In this document: one piece after another, positions 48,464-57,358 of the stretch
Numbering within the stretch: position 1 is the first letter of the stretch
Layout of the letters: each line of letters begins with the position of its first letter
Notes under the pieces: generated by a model
What the model saw: the letters and a program-made list of their open reading frames with translations, nothing else
The model's database searches: none
What the model was told of the DNA's origin: nothing
Assembly (NCBI GenBank): GCA_029866325.1
Contig: JARWZO010000019.1
Location: forward strand, 124,001-188,000
Reading direction: 5' to 3'
Source of the DNA: Fluviicola sp.
Lineage (GTDB): Bacteria; Bacteroidota; Bacteroidia; Flavobacteriales_D; Crocinitomicaceae
Length of the DNA: 64,000 nt
Translations under genes and position numbers: made by a program

Positions 48464-49792
48464 ATGGCAGAACCACTCAGTAGCGACCCTGTTCCCGTCA
48501 TCTTGCAGTCTGGAATGTACTTTTCCGACTGGATGTTCTACATCATCACATTACTCCTTCTTTTTGGTTGTTCGGCACTTTTTTCCGCTTCGGAAGTTGC
48601 GTTTTTTGCATTGAGTCCCTCTGATAAAGATGAATTAAAAGCCGATGGAACGCGCAGAAGTAACCAAACCTTAAATCTACTTGAAAAACCCAAAGATTTA
48701 TTGGCAACCATTCTCATTTCCAACAACTTGGTAAATGTTTGTATCATTATCATTTCCACCGGATTCATAGATCAATTGTACCCCATTCACAATGATAATC
48801 ACACGATTCGTTTTCTGATTGAAGTCATCGGGATCACACTTTTGCTCTTGTTATTAGGCGAGGTTGCTCCCAAAATTTACGCTTCGCGCAACACCAAATT
48901 TGCGGCACGGTTCATGGCTCCACCGCTTACTTTATTAAACGTCCTTCCTCCTATTTCATGGATTAGGCTATTTTTGGTTTCGGGTACGAATCTGATAAAA
49001 CGCCGTGCCGGAAAACGCGGCATTAACCTCTCTTCAGATGATTTGGAACAAGCACTCGCTCTAACCAAAGAAGAAAGCACTTCCGAGGAAGAGCATCGCA
49101 TTTTGGAGGGAATTATCAAATTCGGAAACACCGATGTGAAACAAATCATGTGTTATCGGCAAGAAGCCGTTGCCATTTCCAATGACCTGACCTTTCCCGA
49201 AGTATTGGAAGTCATTTTAGAAGCCGGTTACTCGCGCATTCCTGTCTATGAAGACTCGTTCGACAACGTGATCGGAATTCTTTACATCAAAGACTTATTG
49301 CCTTTCCTTGGTGATGAGGAATACGACTGGATGCAGCTGATCCGCAAACCTTATTTTGTTCCCGAGAATAAAAAAATAGACGATTTGCTCAAAGAATTTC
49401 AAGGCATGAAAATGCACATGGCTATTGTGGTGGATGAATACGGCGGTTCTGGTGGTTTGGTAACGTTGGAAGATGTTTTGGAAGAAATTGTAGGCGATAT
49501 CACTGATGAATTCGACGACGACGAAATTGTGTACACCAAAATAGATGAAAACACCTATTTGTTTGAAGGACGCACCGCACTTGTTGACTTTTACAAAGTG
49601 ATGAACCTCGACGGAAAAGAATTTGAGATCAACAAAGGCGAAGCCGATACCTTGGGCGGTTTTGTAACCGAACTCGCCGGACGTATTCTTAGAAATAATG
49701 AATACATTCGTTTCGACGGATTAAAACTCGTCGTAGAATCGTCAGACAAACGTCGCATTAAAATGATCAAAGCCTTAATAGAACATGAATAA
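48464..49792 (+). CDS. gldE: Gliding-motility-associated CNNM-type protein GldE
   Basis: 442 residues: DUF21 membrane domain about 20-200 (FSASEVAFFALSPSDKDEL and four helices), two CBS domains (VKQIMCYRQEAVAISNDLTFPEVLEVILEAGYSRIPVYEDSFDNVIGILYIKDLL and onward to VVDEYGGSGGLVTLEDVLEEIVGDI), and a CorC-type C-terminus (GEADTLGGFVTELAGRIL). Placed 8 nt after ssb and overlapping gldD by 8 nt, the known Bacteroidota order. Needed for gliding with GldD in the model flavobacterium; also resembles CNNM/CorC magnesium transporters. Confidence 0.9.
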   Translation: MAEPLSSDPVPVILQSGMYFSDWMFYIITLLLLFGCSALFSASEVAFFALSPSDKDELKADGTRRSNQTLNLLEKPKDLLATILISNNLVNVCIIIISTGFIDQLYPIHNDNHTIRFLIEVIGITLLLLLLGEVAPKIYASRNTKFAARFMAPPLTLLNVLPPISWIRLFLVSGTNLIKRRAGKRGINLSSDDLEQALALTKEESTSEEEHRILEGIIKFGNTDVKQIMCYRQEAVAISNDLTFPEVLEVILEAGYSRIPVYEDSFDNVIGILYIKDLLPFLGDEEYDWMQLIRKPYFVPENKKIDDLLKEFQGMKMHMAIVVDEYGGSGGLVTLEDVLEEIVGDITDEFDDDEIVYTKIDENTYLFEGRTALVDFYKVMNLDGKEFEINKGEADTLGGFVTELAGRILRNNEYIRFDGLKLVVESSDKRRIKMIKALIEHE

Positions 49793-50372
49793 CTTCCGTA
49801 TTTCCCAACTGTTTTCCATCCTTCTACTTTTGTTTGTAATGGCTGCATGCGGCGAAGAAATGCCCATTCCAAAGCCACCAACGTATTTACGTACCGATTT
49901 TCCGGAACACACTTATAAACGCACCAATCTTGATTGTCCGTACAGTTTTGAATTGTCGGAAGCATACAACTACAATCCGGTCATCGAAAACGGGGTTCGT
50001 ACTTGTCATTTGGATATTAACCTCGGGCAACTCAACGGTGTGATCAATTTTTCGTACATCGAGATGGAACATCCGCTCAAAGACTACATTGATTATTCCA
50101 TCAATAAAGTGGAAGAACACAAGGTAAAAGCTGATGCCATTGAAGATAAACAATTTCTTCATCCTGAAAAACGGGTATTCGGAACCTTTTTCGAACTCAA
50201 AGGAAATGTAGCTTCGCCGTTTCAGTTTTACCTCACCGATTCTACCAATCGATTTGTAAGCGCGGTTGTTTATTTCAATGCTCGCCCAAATTACGATTCA
50301 TTACGCCCGAGTTTGGAATACTTGAAGCAGGATTTGATGCATTTGGTGGAGACTTTTGAGTGGAAGAAATAA
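49785..50372 (+). CDS. gldD: Gliding-motility lipoprotein GldD
   Basis: 195 residues. Lipobox MAAC (MNNFRISQLFSILLLLFVMAAC), then PKPPTYLRTDFPEHTYKRTNLDCPYSFELSEAYNYNP and ENGVRTCHLDINLGQLNGVINFSY, the GldD pattern. Membrane-anchored, required for gliding in model species, neighbour of gldE. Overlaps gldE by 8 nt. Terminator-like repeat follows. Confidence 0.88.
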   Translation: MNNFRISQLFSILLLLFVMAACGEEMPIPKPPTYLRTDFPEHTYKRTNLDCPYSFELSEAYNYNPVIENGVRTCHLDINLGQLNGVINFSYIEMEHPLKDYIDYSINKVEEHKVKADAIEDKQFLHPEKRVFGTFFELKGNVASPFQFYLTDSTNRFVSAVVYFNARPNYDSLRPSLEYLKQDLMHLVETFEWKK

Positions 50373-50380
50373 TTTTACAA

Positions 50381-50450
50381 GGGAACTAGGATTTGGAGAA
50401 CTAAGGAACTAGGCTTGGAAACATCCCAGTTCCCCAGTTCCCTATTTTTT
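50381..50450 (+). terminator. Inverted repeat with T run after gldD
   Basis: GGGAACTAGG is repeated as GGAACTAGG at 50405, and CCCAGTTCCCCAGTTCCC follows at 50425-50442, so at least two alternative stems form. The right arm ends ...CCCTATTTTTTCC. Serves as the gldD terminator and may be a dispersed palindrome. Confidence 0.6.
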
Positions 50451-50504
50451 CCTATTTCCCCAAAAAATCTGTAAATTTATCCAAACTATAAGGCTAGAAT
50501 AATT

Positions 50505-52856
50505 ATGAAAAAACTACTCCTGATAGCATCTCTCTCCATTTCGATGTTATCACAGGCTCAGGAATACTCCCGGGCTAAAATCCTCACCGACAGCAGGGGC
50601 TTGCAAACACTAGCAGAACTTGGTGTAGCTGTCGATCACGGAACTGTAAAACGCGAAACTTTTTTTATCAGCGATTTTTCTGCTGCTGAAATTCAATTGA
50701 TCAAAGACGCCGGTTTCGAAGTCGAAATTCTGATTCCGGATGTGAAACAGTATTACGTAGATCGCAATGCGACGCAAACAGAACCTTCTCGAAATGCAGG
50801 CTGCTCCGGACAGCAAGGAGGTAACAATTTTATTCCGGAAGTGCCTGTCAATTTCAACCTCGGAACGATGGGCGGTTTTTACAAGTACCAGGAATTCATT
50901 GACGAAATCGATGCGATGGCTGCGCAATACCCTAATCTCATTACGGTAAAAGACACAATCGGTAATCATGTAAGTATTGAAAATCGTCCGATTTACTATA
51001 TGCGTATGTCCGACAATCCCAACACGGATGAAAGCGAACCTGAAATCTTGTACACTTCCATTCACCATGCCCGCGAACCGAATTCACTTTCGGAAGTGAT
51101 TTTCTACATGTGGTACTTGCTCGAAAACTACGACAACAGCGAAGAAATTCAGTTCTTGCTCGACAATACGGAATTGTATTTTGTACCGATGATTAATCCT
51201 GACGGGTACATATACAACGAAACTACCGACCCGAACGGTGGCGGAATGTGGCGTAAAAACCGCAGAAATAACGGAGGAAGCTATGGTGTCGATTTAAATC
51301 GAAACTATTCTTACCAGTGGGGAACCACAGGAATCAGTATGACGCCTTCGGCAGATACTTACCCCGGAACAGCTGCATTTACGGAACCTGAAACACAAGC
51401 TATTAAATGGTTCTGTGAAAACCGCGATTTTGTATTTGCGTTCAATGCGCATACGTATGCTGATGATATTCTTCACCCGATTGGAACCACAATAGCAGAA
51501 TTTGCAGTCGATCACGATTATTTCCAGGCCTTTACAGGACACATGGTTCAGTACAACGGGTATTCAAACACCAAAAGTTCAGACCTTTATCCTGCTTCAG
51601 GTGATTCTGACGATTACATGTATAAAGTAGATACGGTTCAAAAACCAAAAATCTTCGCCATGACACCAGAAGTTGGTAGTGACGGTGACGGATTTTGGCC
51701 TGCTTCTGCTGACATTACCGGCATTTGTCAGGAAATGGTATTCCCGAATCTGATCTTATCGCACATGGCACACAAATACGTGGTTGTAACAGATACCGAT
51801 CCTTCTACAGTAGAAACAATGACCGGAAACTTCAACCACTCGGCTTATCGATTGGGGCAAGAAAACGGACCAGTTACTGTTTCGATTGAAGCGTTGGATG
51901 GAATTCAAAGTGTCGGCACCGGTATTTCGCATGATTTGGCAATTATGGAAACGGCTAACGGAGCTATTTCTTACACACTTAATCCGGCAATTCAATACGG
52001 AGACCAAATTCGTTATGTATTGAATACCGAATATGTTTTGTGGACCAAAAGAGATACGATTGTAAAAACCTTCGGGTCGATTAACTCTCAGTTTATTGAT
52101 GATGCTTCCACGATAGTGAACTGGACAGGAAACTGGAGCACTACAAGCAACGAATACGTCTCTCCTTCTCAATCGTTCACTGAATCTCCATCGGGCGATT
52201 ACAACAATAATACAACACGTACTTACACATTCAATGATGTGGTTGATTTATCGCACGTGACGGAAGCCGCTGTGAATTATTATGCCAAATGGGAAATTGA
52301 AAGCGATTACGATTTCTGCCAATTTCAAGTTTCTACAGACGGTGGAACAACTTGGATTGGACAATGTGGTTTGTACACCTCTACAGCAACAAGCCCGGAC
52401 GGAGTTCAACCTGTTGGAGAACCGGTTTACCAAGGTGCACAAAGTGCTTGGGTATTGGAAGAAATCAGTTTGAGTGATTATATCGGTGAAACGGATGTTC
52501 GTTTGCGTTTTGTATTAAAATCAGACGGTGGTGTTCGTATGGACGGTTTCTACTTTGATGATTTCGAACTGATGTACAACATTGATTATACAGGTGTGGA
52601 AGAAAATGTTTTGGGTGCTAAAAGCATGCCTAATCCGGCAAACACTTACGCGCAGATTGCTTTTGATCAACCGATATCAACAGGTTTGGTTAGTGTTTAC
52701 AGCATGACAGGCGAATTGATTCACACTGAAAAAGTAACTGATTTGACCAATAAGATTGTGTTAAACACCGAAAAGTGGAGCGAAGGAATGTACACGGTTG
52801 TTGTTTCTGAAACGGCACAGTTTATTTCACCGGCAAAATTGGTAGTTGTTCACTAA
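50505..52856 (+). CDS. T9SS-exported M14 zinc carboxypeptidase
   Basis: 783 residues with a signal peptide (KKLLLIASLSISMLSQAQ). M14 domain about 115-425: zinc motif HHAREPNS (about 186-193; H and E), third ligand H in NAHTYADDILHP (about 314), catalytic Glu in AMTPEVGSDGDG (about 387). Then a beta-sandwich (SHVTEAAVNYYAKWEIESDYDFCQFQVSTDGGTTWIG, MAM/immune-inhibitor-A-like) and a type A T9SS sorting domain (SMPNPANTYAQIAF to SPAKLVVVH). Cleaves C-terminal residues outside the cell. Confidence 0.9.
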   Translation: MKKLLLIASLSISMLSQAQEYSRAKILTDSRGLQTLAELGVAVDHGTVKRETFFISDFSAAEIQLIKDAGFEVEILIPDVKQYYVDRNATQTEPSRNAGCSGQQGGNNFIPEVPVNFNLGTMGGFYKYQEFIDEIDAMAAQYPNLITVKDTIGNHVSIENRPIYYMRMSDNPNTDESEPEILYTSIHHAREPNSLSEVIFYMWYLLENYDNSEEIQFLLDNTELYFVPMINPDGYIYNETTDPNGGGMWRKNRRNNGGSYGVDLNRNYSYQWGTTGISMTPSADTYPGTAAFTEPETQAIKWFCENRDFVFAFNAHTYADDILHPIGTTIAEFAVDHDYFQAFTGHMVQYNGYSNTKSSDLYPASGDSDDYMYKVDTVQKPKIFAMTPEVGSDGDGFWPASADITGICQEMVFPNLILSHMAHKYVVVTDTDPSTVETMTGNFNHSAYRLGQENGPVTVSIEALDGIQSVGTGISHDLAIMETANGAISYTLNPAIQYGDQIRYVLNTEYVLWTKRDTIVKTFGSINSQFIDDASTIVNWTGNWSTTSNEYVSPSQSFTESPSGDYNNNTTRTYTFNDVVDLSHVTEAAVNYYAKWEIESDYDFCQFQVSTDGGTTWIGQCGLYTSTATSPDGVQPVGEPVYQGAQSAWVLEEISLSDYIGETDVRLRFVLKSDGGVRMDGFYFDDFELMYNIDYTGVEENVLGAKSMPNPANTYAQIAFDQPISTGLVSVYSMTGELIHTEKVTDLTNKIVLNTEKWSEGMYTVVVSETAQFISPAKLVVVH

Positions 52857-52882
52857 CAAAAACAATCATTAAAATAGGTAAA

Positions 52883-52911
52883 GGCCGTTCGAAAGAGCGG
52901 TCTTTTTTTTT
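52883..52911 (+). terminator. Terminator of the carboxypeptidase gene
   Basis: GGCCGTTC-GAAA-GAGCGGTC: an 8-bp stem (two G-T wobbles) with a GAAA tetraloop, then eight T. 26 nt after the stop. A copy stands at 53174-53200. Confidence 0.9.
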
Positions 52912-52930
52912 AGGATTTGTCTAACAAGAA

Positions 52931-52963
52931 AAAGGCATGGAAACGGGAGTCTCCATGCCTTTT
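52931..52963. terminator. Second hairpin, bidirectional-looking
   Basis: AAAGGCATGGA (52931-52941) and TCCATGCCTTT (52952-52962) make an 11-bp stem around ACGGGAGTC. A on one side and T on the other would serve either strand. Confidence 0.65.
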
Positions 52964-53062
52964 ATTCAACCTAACCTAACCACCTAAATCATAAGTAAAA
53001 CAATAGGAGGTCAAAAAAGTTCAACTTATTGCAAAAAAATAAATCTTATTTACGAAAGGATT

Positions 53063-53200
53063 GCGCGCCGATTGCTTTCGATCAGCCTATTTCAGCAGGT
53101 TTGGTGAAGTGTTACAGTAAGAACTGCAAAATTGGTGGTGATTCACCAAATAAATGACACACTAATTTTGAAGAGGCCGTTCGAAAGAGCGTGTTTTCTT
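53063..53200 (+). pseudogene. Degraded copy of the carboxypeptidase 3' tail plus terminator
   Basis: 53063-53119 aligns to 52649-52705 of the carboxypeptidase gene (ATTGCTTTcGATCAgCCtAT, then CAGGTTTGGT...GTGTTACAG). The next segment (AAATTGGTgGTgaTTCACc) matches the last codons, and GGCCGTTCGAAAGAGCG at 53174-53190 matches the terminator at 52883. The middle of the tail is deleted. A truncated duplicate or the stump of a lost paralogue. Confidence 0.7.
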
Positions 53201-53239
53201 TATTTAGCTTGGGATCCTAAAAATGGTTTTGGATACCAA

Positions 53240-53638
53240 GTCCAGTAGGGACAAAATATGCTAGCCAAAAATATCCGAAATTCAATTCGCCCATAAGGGC
53301 AATGTCATTAAGTTAAGCTCTAGAATTAATGCACAACCAATTAATAAATGAGTGTTAAAATCTCCATTTCCGTCCTGTAGGGACGAAATATGGTAACACT
53401 AGGCTACCAAATAATCCATCACCTCGTAGGGGTGAAACTAAACAACAACTATATAGACAGTATATCTTACCCCTAGTGGGGTAAAAAAACGTGGTTTACG
53501 TCCCTTTTACGTCCCGATGGGACTTCATTTATTGCGCAACTTGTTTATATAAGACATCAAGCTTAACTTAATGACATTGCCCTAAGGGGTGGAGTTTGAC
53601 AGGGAGCAGACTTGTTACAATATTACGTCCCTACGGGA
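53240..53638. repeat. Cluster of short GTCCC...GGGAC palindromes
   Basis: Repeated 13-18 nt palindromes: GTCCAGTAGGGAC (53240), CGTCCTGTAGGGACG (53371), CACCTCGTAGGGGTG (53420), TTACCCCTAGTGGGGTAA (53468), CGTCCCGATGGGACT (53510) and GTCCCTACGGGAC (53626). All follow R-YCCC-tn(a)GGG-RY. This occupies nearly all of the 53220-53660 gap, which has no gene. Confidence 0.75.
53296..53583. repeat. Perfect 24-bp inverted repeat enclosing the palindrome cluster
   Basis: 53296-53319 is AGGGCAATGTCATTAAGTTA plus AGCT; 53560-53583 is its exact reverse complement. Four or five of the short palindromes lie between. Total span 288 bp. Confidence 0.85.
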
Positions 53639-53662
53639 CTTTTAGTGGGAAATAATAACACT

Positions 53663-53690
53663 AAAAAAGCCCTGAGATAATATCAGGGCT
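53663..53690 (-). terminator. Terminator of the 63-aa gene
   Basis: On the minus strand GCCCTGA TATTATC TCAGGGC then TTTTTT: perfect 7-bp stem and T run, 37 nt after the stop at 53727. Confidence 0.85.
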
Positions 53691-53726
53691 CTAAAGATTA
53701 TACATATCTGCAATACGATTCATGAA

Positions 53727-53918
53727 TCAATCAATCCATTTATCATCTTTCATTTCTCCGAGAATCACCACATCCTTCGTGCGTGAGTAATCTTCTGCTG
53801 CAAGTAGCATTTGTTCACGTGTGTCGCGGCGAATGCGTATGCCCTGAGACCCAGAGTTGCGCACTTCAATGTAGAATCCGTCGCGCAATCGTGCTGGCTT
53901 TGTTGGAGGTCTTCCCAT
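53727..53918 (-). CDS. Conserved small basic protein, 63 aa
   Basis: Complete from ATG 53918: RPPTKPARLRDGFYIEVRNSGSQGIRIRR, then TREQMLLAAEDYSRTKDVVILGEM. Basic N-terminus and an amphipathic rest; I recall similar short proteins across Bacteroidota, without function. A terminator of its own follows, which supports that it is expressed. Confidence 0.75.
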   Translation of the reverse strand: MGRPPTKPARLRDGFYIEVRNSGSQGIRIRRDTREQMLLAAEDYSRTKDVVILGEMKDDKWID

Positions 53919-53986
53919 GATGTTCTGTAAATTTCGTTCGACTAATATAGCAAAAGACTGACTGAAATGTTAAAAATTATATTTTT

Positions 53987-54484
53987 TTATGAGTCCAACA
54001 GATCATTGCTTGGATTCTTAATCGCCTTTTTCTGTTTTCCAAACCGTACACTTTGCACCAAACCAACGATGGAAAATGCCAATGCAATCATTGCATAAAA
54101 CATCAATCCGCCACCGCCTTCATCAAAACTTGAAAAGCCAGGTGAAAGAATCATCATTACATCAACCAACAAAAATATTCCACCGAAAGATAAACCAATA
54201 ATGCTCAGAACTTTTGAAGTGCGTGTTTTGATTTTCAACAGACCTAATAGATCCGATGTTATAAAAAACAAGATGAAAAACACTGAAATCAATGCACCTT
54301 CAAGCGTGTATTCTGAGGCCAATCCATCTGAATAATAGCTTGAATAGCTACTATAACTATCATATCCGTAGGAACTAAAACTACTAATCCATCTTGACGA
54401 CTCAACAGATTCAACATAATAACCTATAATCCCCATAAAAATGACAGAGAGCGCAATTCCTGCTATGTAAAATACTTTATTCAT
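53987..54484 (-). CDS. Four-helix membrane protein with Ser/Tyr-rich loop
   Basis: 165 residues. First helix VFYIAGIALSVIFMGIIGYYV, then a 25-residue Ser/Tyr/Gly run (SSFSSYGYDSYSSYSSYYSD) in the first loop, then three helices. The C-terminal half (FYAMIALAFSIVGLVQSVRFGKQKK) is similar to the protein encoded next at 54641; they are tandem paralogues. Unknown function. Confidence 0.72.
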   Translation of the reverse strand: MNKVFYIAGIALSVIFMGIIGYYVESVESSRWISSFSSYGYDSYSSYSSYYSDGLASEYTLEGALISVFFILFFITSDLLGLLKIKTRTSKVLSIIGLSFGGIFLLVDVMMILSPGFSSFDEGGGGLMFYAMIALAFSIVGLVQSVRFGKQKKAIKNPSNDLLDS

Positions 54485-54640
54485 AGTATTAATTTTCGGC
54501 GAATATAGATTTTTTTACTACAAGTAACAACTTGGTTTACTGTAAACTACTCATTCATACAGGTTATCAAAACACTTTAACGATTTAATATCTTCCTGCC
54601 AAGGAATTCAAAAAAAATCACCTTTGAAAGTTCTGAAGCA

Positions 54641-55036
54641 CTATTTTTTTAAGCGAATACTTTGAATCAATCCAATAATAGAAAAAGTAAAGGAAATGAT
54701 CGCATAAGGAAAAAACAGCATCCCTACTTCATCAAAACTCATTGAAGCAGGATCATTCAATATCAATGCGGCCAATGCAGAAGCCAGCAAACTCAAAGAG
54801 ATTCCAATGATTGAAAGCACTTTTACAATTGTTGTTTTCACTCTTATCAAACCGATCAAATCCATGAGAATGGCATATCCGAAAAAGGCAAAAAGGTAGA
54901 CAACGGCACTGACTGTCCTAAATGGTTTAGACATTCCAAGCGTTCCAGCAATGTAAACGTTACCTATACTGTGAAAAATAAACCAGCACAAAATAGCTGA
55001 AGATAGGATTCCGGTAGCGTAGAGTATTTTATTCAT
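54641..55036 (-). CDS. Four-helix membrane protein, paralogue of the 53987 product
   Basis: 131 residues with the same plan (ILYATGILSSAILCWFIF; KTTIVKVLSIIGISLSLLAS; FFPYAIISFTFSIIGLIQSIRLKK) but lacking the Ser/Tyr loop. The shared block is the ...KVLSIIG(L/I)S... helix and the SIxGLxQSxRxxK end. Confidence 0.72.
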   Translation of the reverse strand: MNKILYATGILSSAILCWFIFHSIGNVYIAGTLGMSKPFRTVSAVVYLFAFFGYAILMDLIGLIRVKTTIVKVLSIIGISLSLLASALAALILNDPASMSFDEVGMLFFPYAIISFTFSIIGLIQSIRLKK

Positions 55037-55097
55037 AAGATTTTAGCATAAACTAAAGGAAAATTACTCAAAAACAATCAATCTGTCCATGAACTTT

Positions 55098-55724
55098 TTA
55101 TTCAATAATTGAATAGAATGTTCCCAATTCTGAAATTTCCATGCGAATCAATTTCCAGCAAATAAACAAGACCATTAAGTGATCGATTCTATTTTTGGGC
55201 AATTTACTTGATCGATAAAGTTTACTCAATGTAACAGGTTCATTTTCGGCAATCAATCCCAATAATTGTGTTTCTTCTTCCCCGAATTTTTCAGGTCGAG
55301 CGCTTGGTCTTTTTTCCTGTTTCCAAACATTGAGCAAGATTTTGTTTGCCAGCAAGGTGTGATCTTGTCGACGGATATAAACTCGCCATTTTCCTTCTTC
55401 ATCGGGCGAAGAAACCGGTTTTTCTGATGTTGGTAGAATATGAATTTCCAACACCAATCGCATGTCTTCTTGCCACACACGCGATTCAAAAGAAAGTTTC
55501 GGTTTACAGTACATATCTACTGCCGCATCGATCATGTGAATTTCTTCAGACGGATCTATTCCGGTGATTTTCCCGTTGTCTTTTACACCGATCAACAAAC
55601 GACCGCCATCCGTATTTGCAAAAGCCGAAAGCGTGCGTGCGATCTTCTTTGAATCGTCGATTCTGAACTTAAAATCAAGCTGCTGGTGTTCACCTTGTTG
55701 AATGATGGATTTTAACGTTTCCAT
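55098..55724 (-). CDS. AlbA_2 / Schlafen-like putative DNA-binding protein
   Basis: 208 residues. AlbA_2 domain about 5-125: LDFKFRIDDSKKIARTLSAFANTDGGRLLIGVKDNGKITGI and DPSEEIHMIDAAVDMYCKP. The rest ends in a winged-helix-like segment (TLSKLYRSSKLPKNRIDHLMVLFICWKLIRMEI). Proteins of this kind are widespread putative DNA/RNA-binding or NTPase-like regulators. Stand-alone, adjacent to aroE on the same strand, 59 nt apart. Confidence 0.8.
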   Translation of the reverse strand: METLKSIIQQGEHQQLDFKFRIDDSKKIARTLSAFANTDGGRLLIGVKDNGKITGIDPSEEIHMIDAAVDMYCKPKLSFESRVWQEDMRLVLEIHILPTSEKPVSSPDEEGKWRVYIRRQDHTLLANKILLNVWKQEKRPSARPEKFGEEETQLLGLIAENEPVTLSKLYRSSKLPKNRIDHLMVLFICWKLIRMEISELGTFYSIIE

Positions 55725-55783
55725 GCCACGAAGTTAAGATTTCTATAGAAAATTTGAGACTCGAAGTGACTGAGGAACGAAGT

Positions 55784-56515
55784 CTACTTCTGAGTCCAGA
55801 TTTGCCACGCTTTGTTGGCCTGTTCTTTGAGCATGGAAAGTCCGTTGAGGGTTGTTGCTCCTGCAGCAGCACTTTGAGCCAAAAATCGAGTTTGAGAAGG
55901 ATTGTAAATCAAATCAATCACCAAGTGTTCTTCGGTTAAATGCGCGAAGGGAAAAGGAACGCTTTCATCCACATTCGGAAACGTGCCAACAGGCGTACAA
56001 TTCACAATTACTTTGCAGGCATTCAGCATGTGTTCATTGATGTCGGAATAAGCAAATTGTTTGACTTCATGCGGAACCCTCGATGCATAAATCACATCCA
56101 ATCCGATGGATTGAAACACGTAAGCAACTGCTTTGGAAGCTCCGCCAGTACCTAAAATCAACGCTCGTTCATGTCGATTGGTCAGAAACGGTTTAATGGA
56201 TTGATGAAACCCGAATGCATCGGTATTGTGACCAATTGTTTTTCCATTCTGAAACGCAATAACGTTGACGGCTCCAATGGCTTTTGCTTCGTCGGAAAGT
56301 TCATCCAAATAAGGAATTACGACTTCTTTGTATGGAATGGTTACGTTCAATCCGGAAAAAGAACCGGTATCAAAAACGGATTTGATTTCATTGATCTCCG
56401 GAAGTTCAACGTTCTCGTAAACAGCAGAAATGTTCTCTTGTTGAAACTTTTCGGTGAAAAATGCCTTTGAAAAAGAATGTCCAAGTTGTTTCCCGATCAA
56501 CCCGAATTTACGCAT
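55784..56515 (-). CDS. aroE: Shikimate dehydrogenase
   Basis: Start ATG 56515 (MRKFGLIGKQLGHSFSKAFFTEKF) rather than 56536. 243 residues: substrate site SxS in GHSFSKAF, NVTIPYKE with catalytic Lys, NTDAFGF with Asp, and the NADP motif LGTGGASKAVAYVF. Reduces dehydroshikimate with NADPH in aromatic amino-acid synthesis. Its start overlaps the DedA stop by 8 nt, so the two are coupled. Confidence 0.9.
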   Translation of the reverse strand: MRKFGLIGKQLGHSFSKAFFTEKFQQENISAVYENVELPEINEIKSVFDTGSFSGLNVTIPYKEVVIPYLDELSDEAKAIGAVNVIAFQNGKTIGHNTDAFGFHQSIKPFLTNRHERALILGTGGASKAVAYVFQSIGLDVIYASRVPHEVKQFAYSDINEHMLNACKVIVNCTPVGTFPNVDESVPFPFAHLTEEHLVIDLIYNPSQTRFLAQSAAAGATTLNGLSMLKEQANKAWQIWTQK

Positions 56516-57167
56516 GTTTCTTACCGAATTTAGCACGTAAAAAGCTAATAATCATCGGTAAAACGGAAATGAATATGATCCCCAAACATACTTTTTCGAT
56601 GTTGTGTTTGATCCAATCTACATTCCCAAGGAAATAACCTGCAAGCGTTAAGCTGAAAATCCACAGAAAACCACCGATTACATCAAACAGTAAAAACTTG
56701 CGGTAGTTCATTTTACCAATTCCGGCTGCAAACGGCGTAAAAGTTCTTACCAACGGAACAAAACGCGCCATAATGATGGCCTTCACTCCATTTTTCTCGA
56801 AAAAAGCTTCTGTTTTTTCCAATAACGATTGTTTCACCAACTGACGGCCTCTGATTTTCCAATTGAACACACCAAGCCCCAGTTTCCGACCTATCCAATA
56901 ATTAACGTTATCTCCAAGAACCGCTGCAATGACTAAAAGTCCGAGCACCATGGCTAGACTCAACTCACCAGGAGTACCATCGATAGCTGGAGCGGCAAAC
57001 AAACCGGCAGTAAACAGTAAGGAATCGCCGGGCAAGAATGGCATGATTACCAATCCTGTTTCCACAAAAATTACCAGAAACAGAATAACATAAATATAAT
57101 TTTCATAGTTCCTTACGAACGTTCCGAAATGTTCCAGATCAAACAGCTGGTGAAAAAAGTCTAACAT
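56508..57167 (-). CDS. DedA family membrane protein
   Basis: 219 residues. The DedA/VTT motifs are present: VIMPFLPGDSLLFTAGLFA, the G(x)2-R-x5-G segment WIGRKLGLGVFNWKI, and ARFVPLVRTFTPFAAGIGKMNYRKFLLFDVIGGFLW. These are undecaprenyl-phosphate and phospholipid flippases in other bacteria. Coupled to aroE by an 8-nt overlap. Confidence 0.9.
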   Translation of the reverse strand: MLDFFHQLFDLEHFGTFVRNYENYIYVILFLVIFVETGLVIMPFLPGDSLLFTAGLFAAPAIDGTPGELSLAMVLGLLVIAAVLGDNVNYWIGRKLGLGVFNWKIRGRQLVKQSLLEKTEAFFEKNGVKAIIMARFVPLVRTFTPFAAGIGKMNYRKFLLFDVIGGFLWIFSLTLAGYFLGNVDWIKHNIEKVCLGIIFISVLPMIISFLRAKFGKKHA

Positions 57168-57358
57168 ACTGCGAAAATAACTTTTTTTACCTCCGGTGAT
57201 GTTGGATAGATAATGTTTGATGCTTGATGTTGGATTTTTTGATTGGATTCGTTCTTCGATTAACTGAGTTTTTACTTCTTCAACTTACTAAGAATAGTTG
57301 TTCAAAATTTGTTTCTGAAGACTGTAATATTACCTAAAGCCTCATCCAACATCAAGAA

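Noticed and set aside
53220-53660. CRISPR array suggested by repeated GTCCC...GGGAC motifs
   Set aside because: The repeats are short palindromes of varied sequence at irregular spacing, and no cas genes are present.
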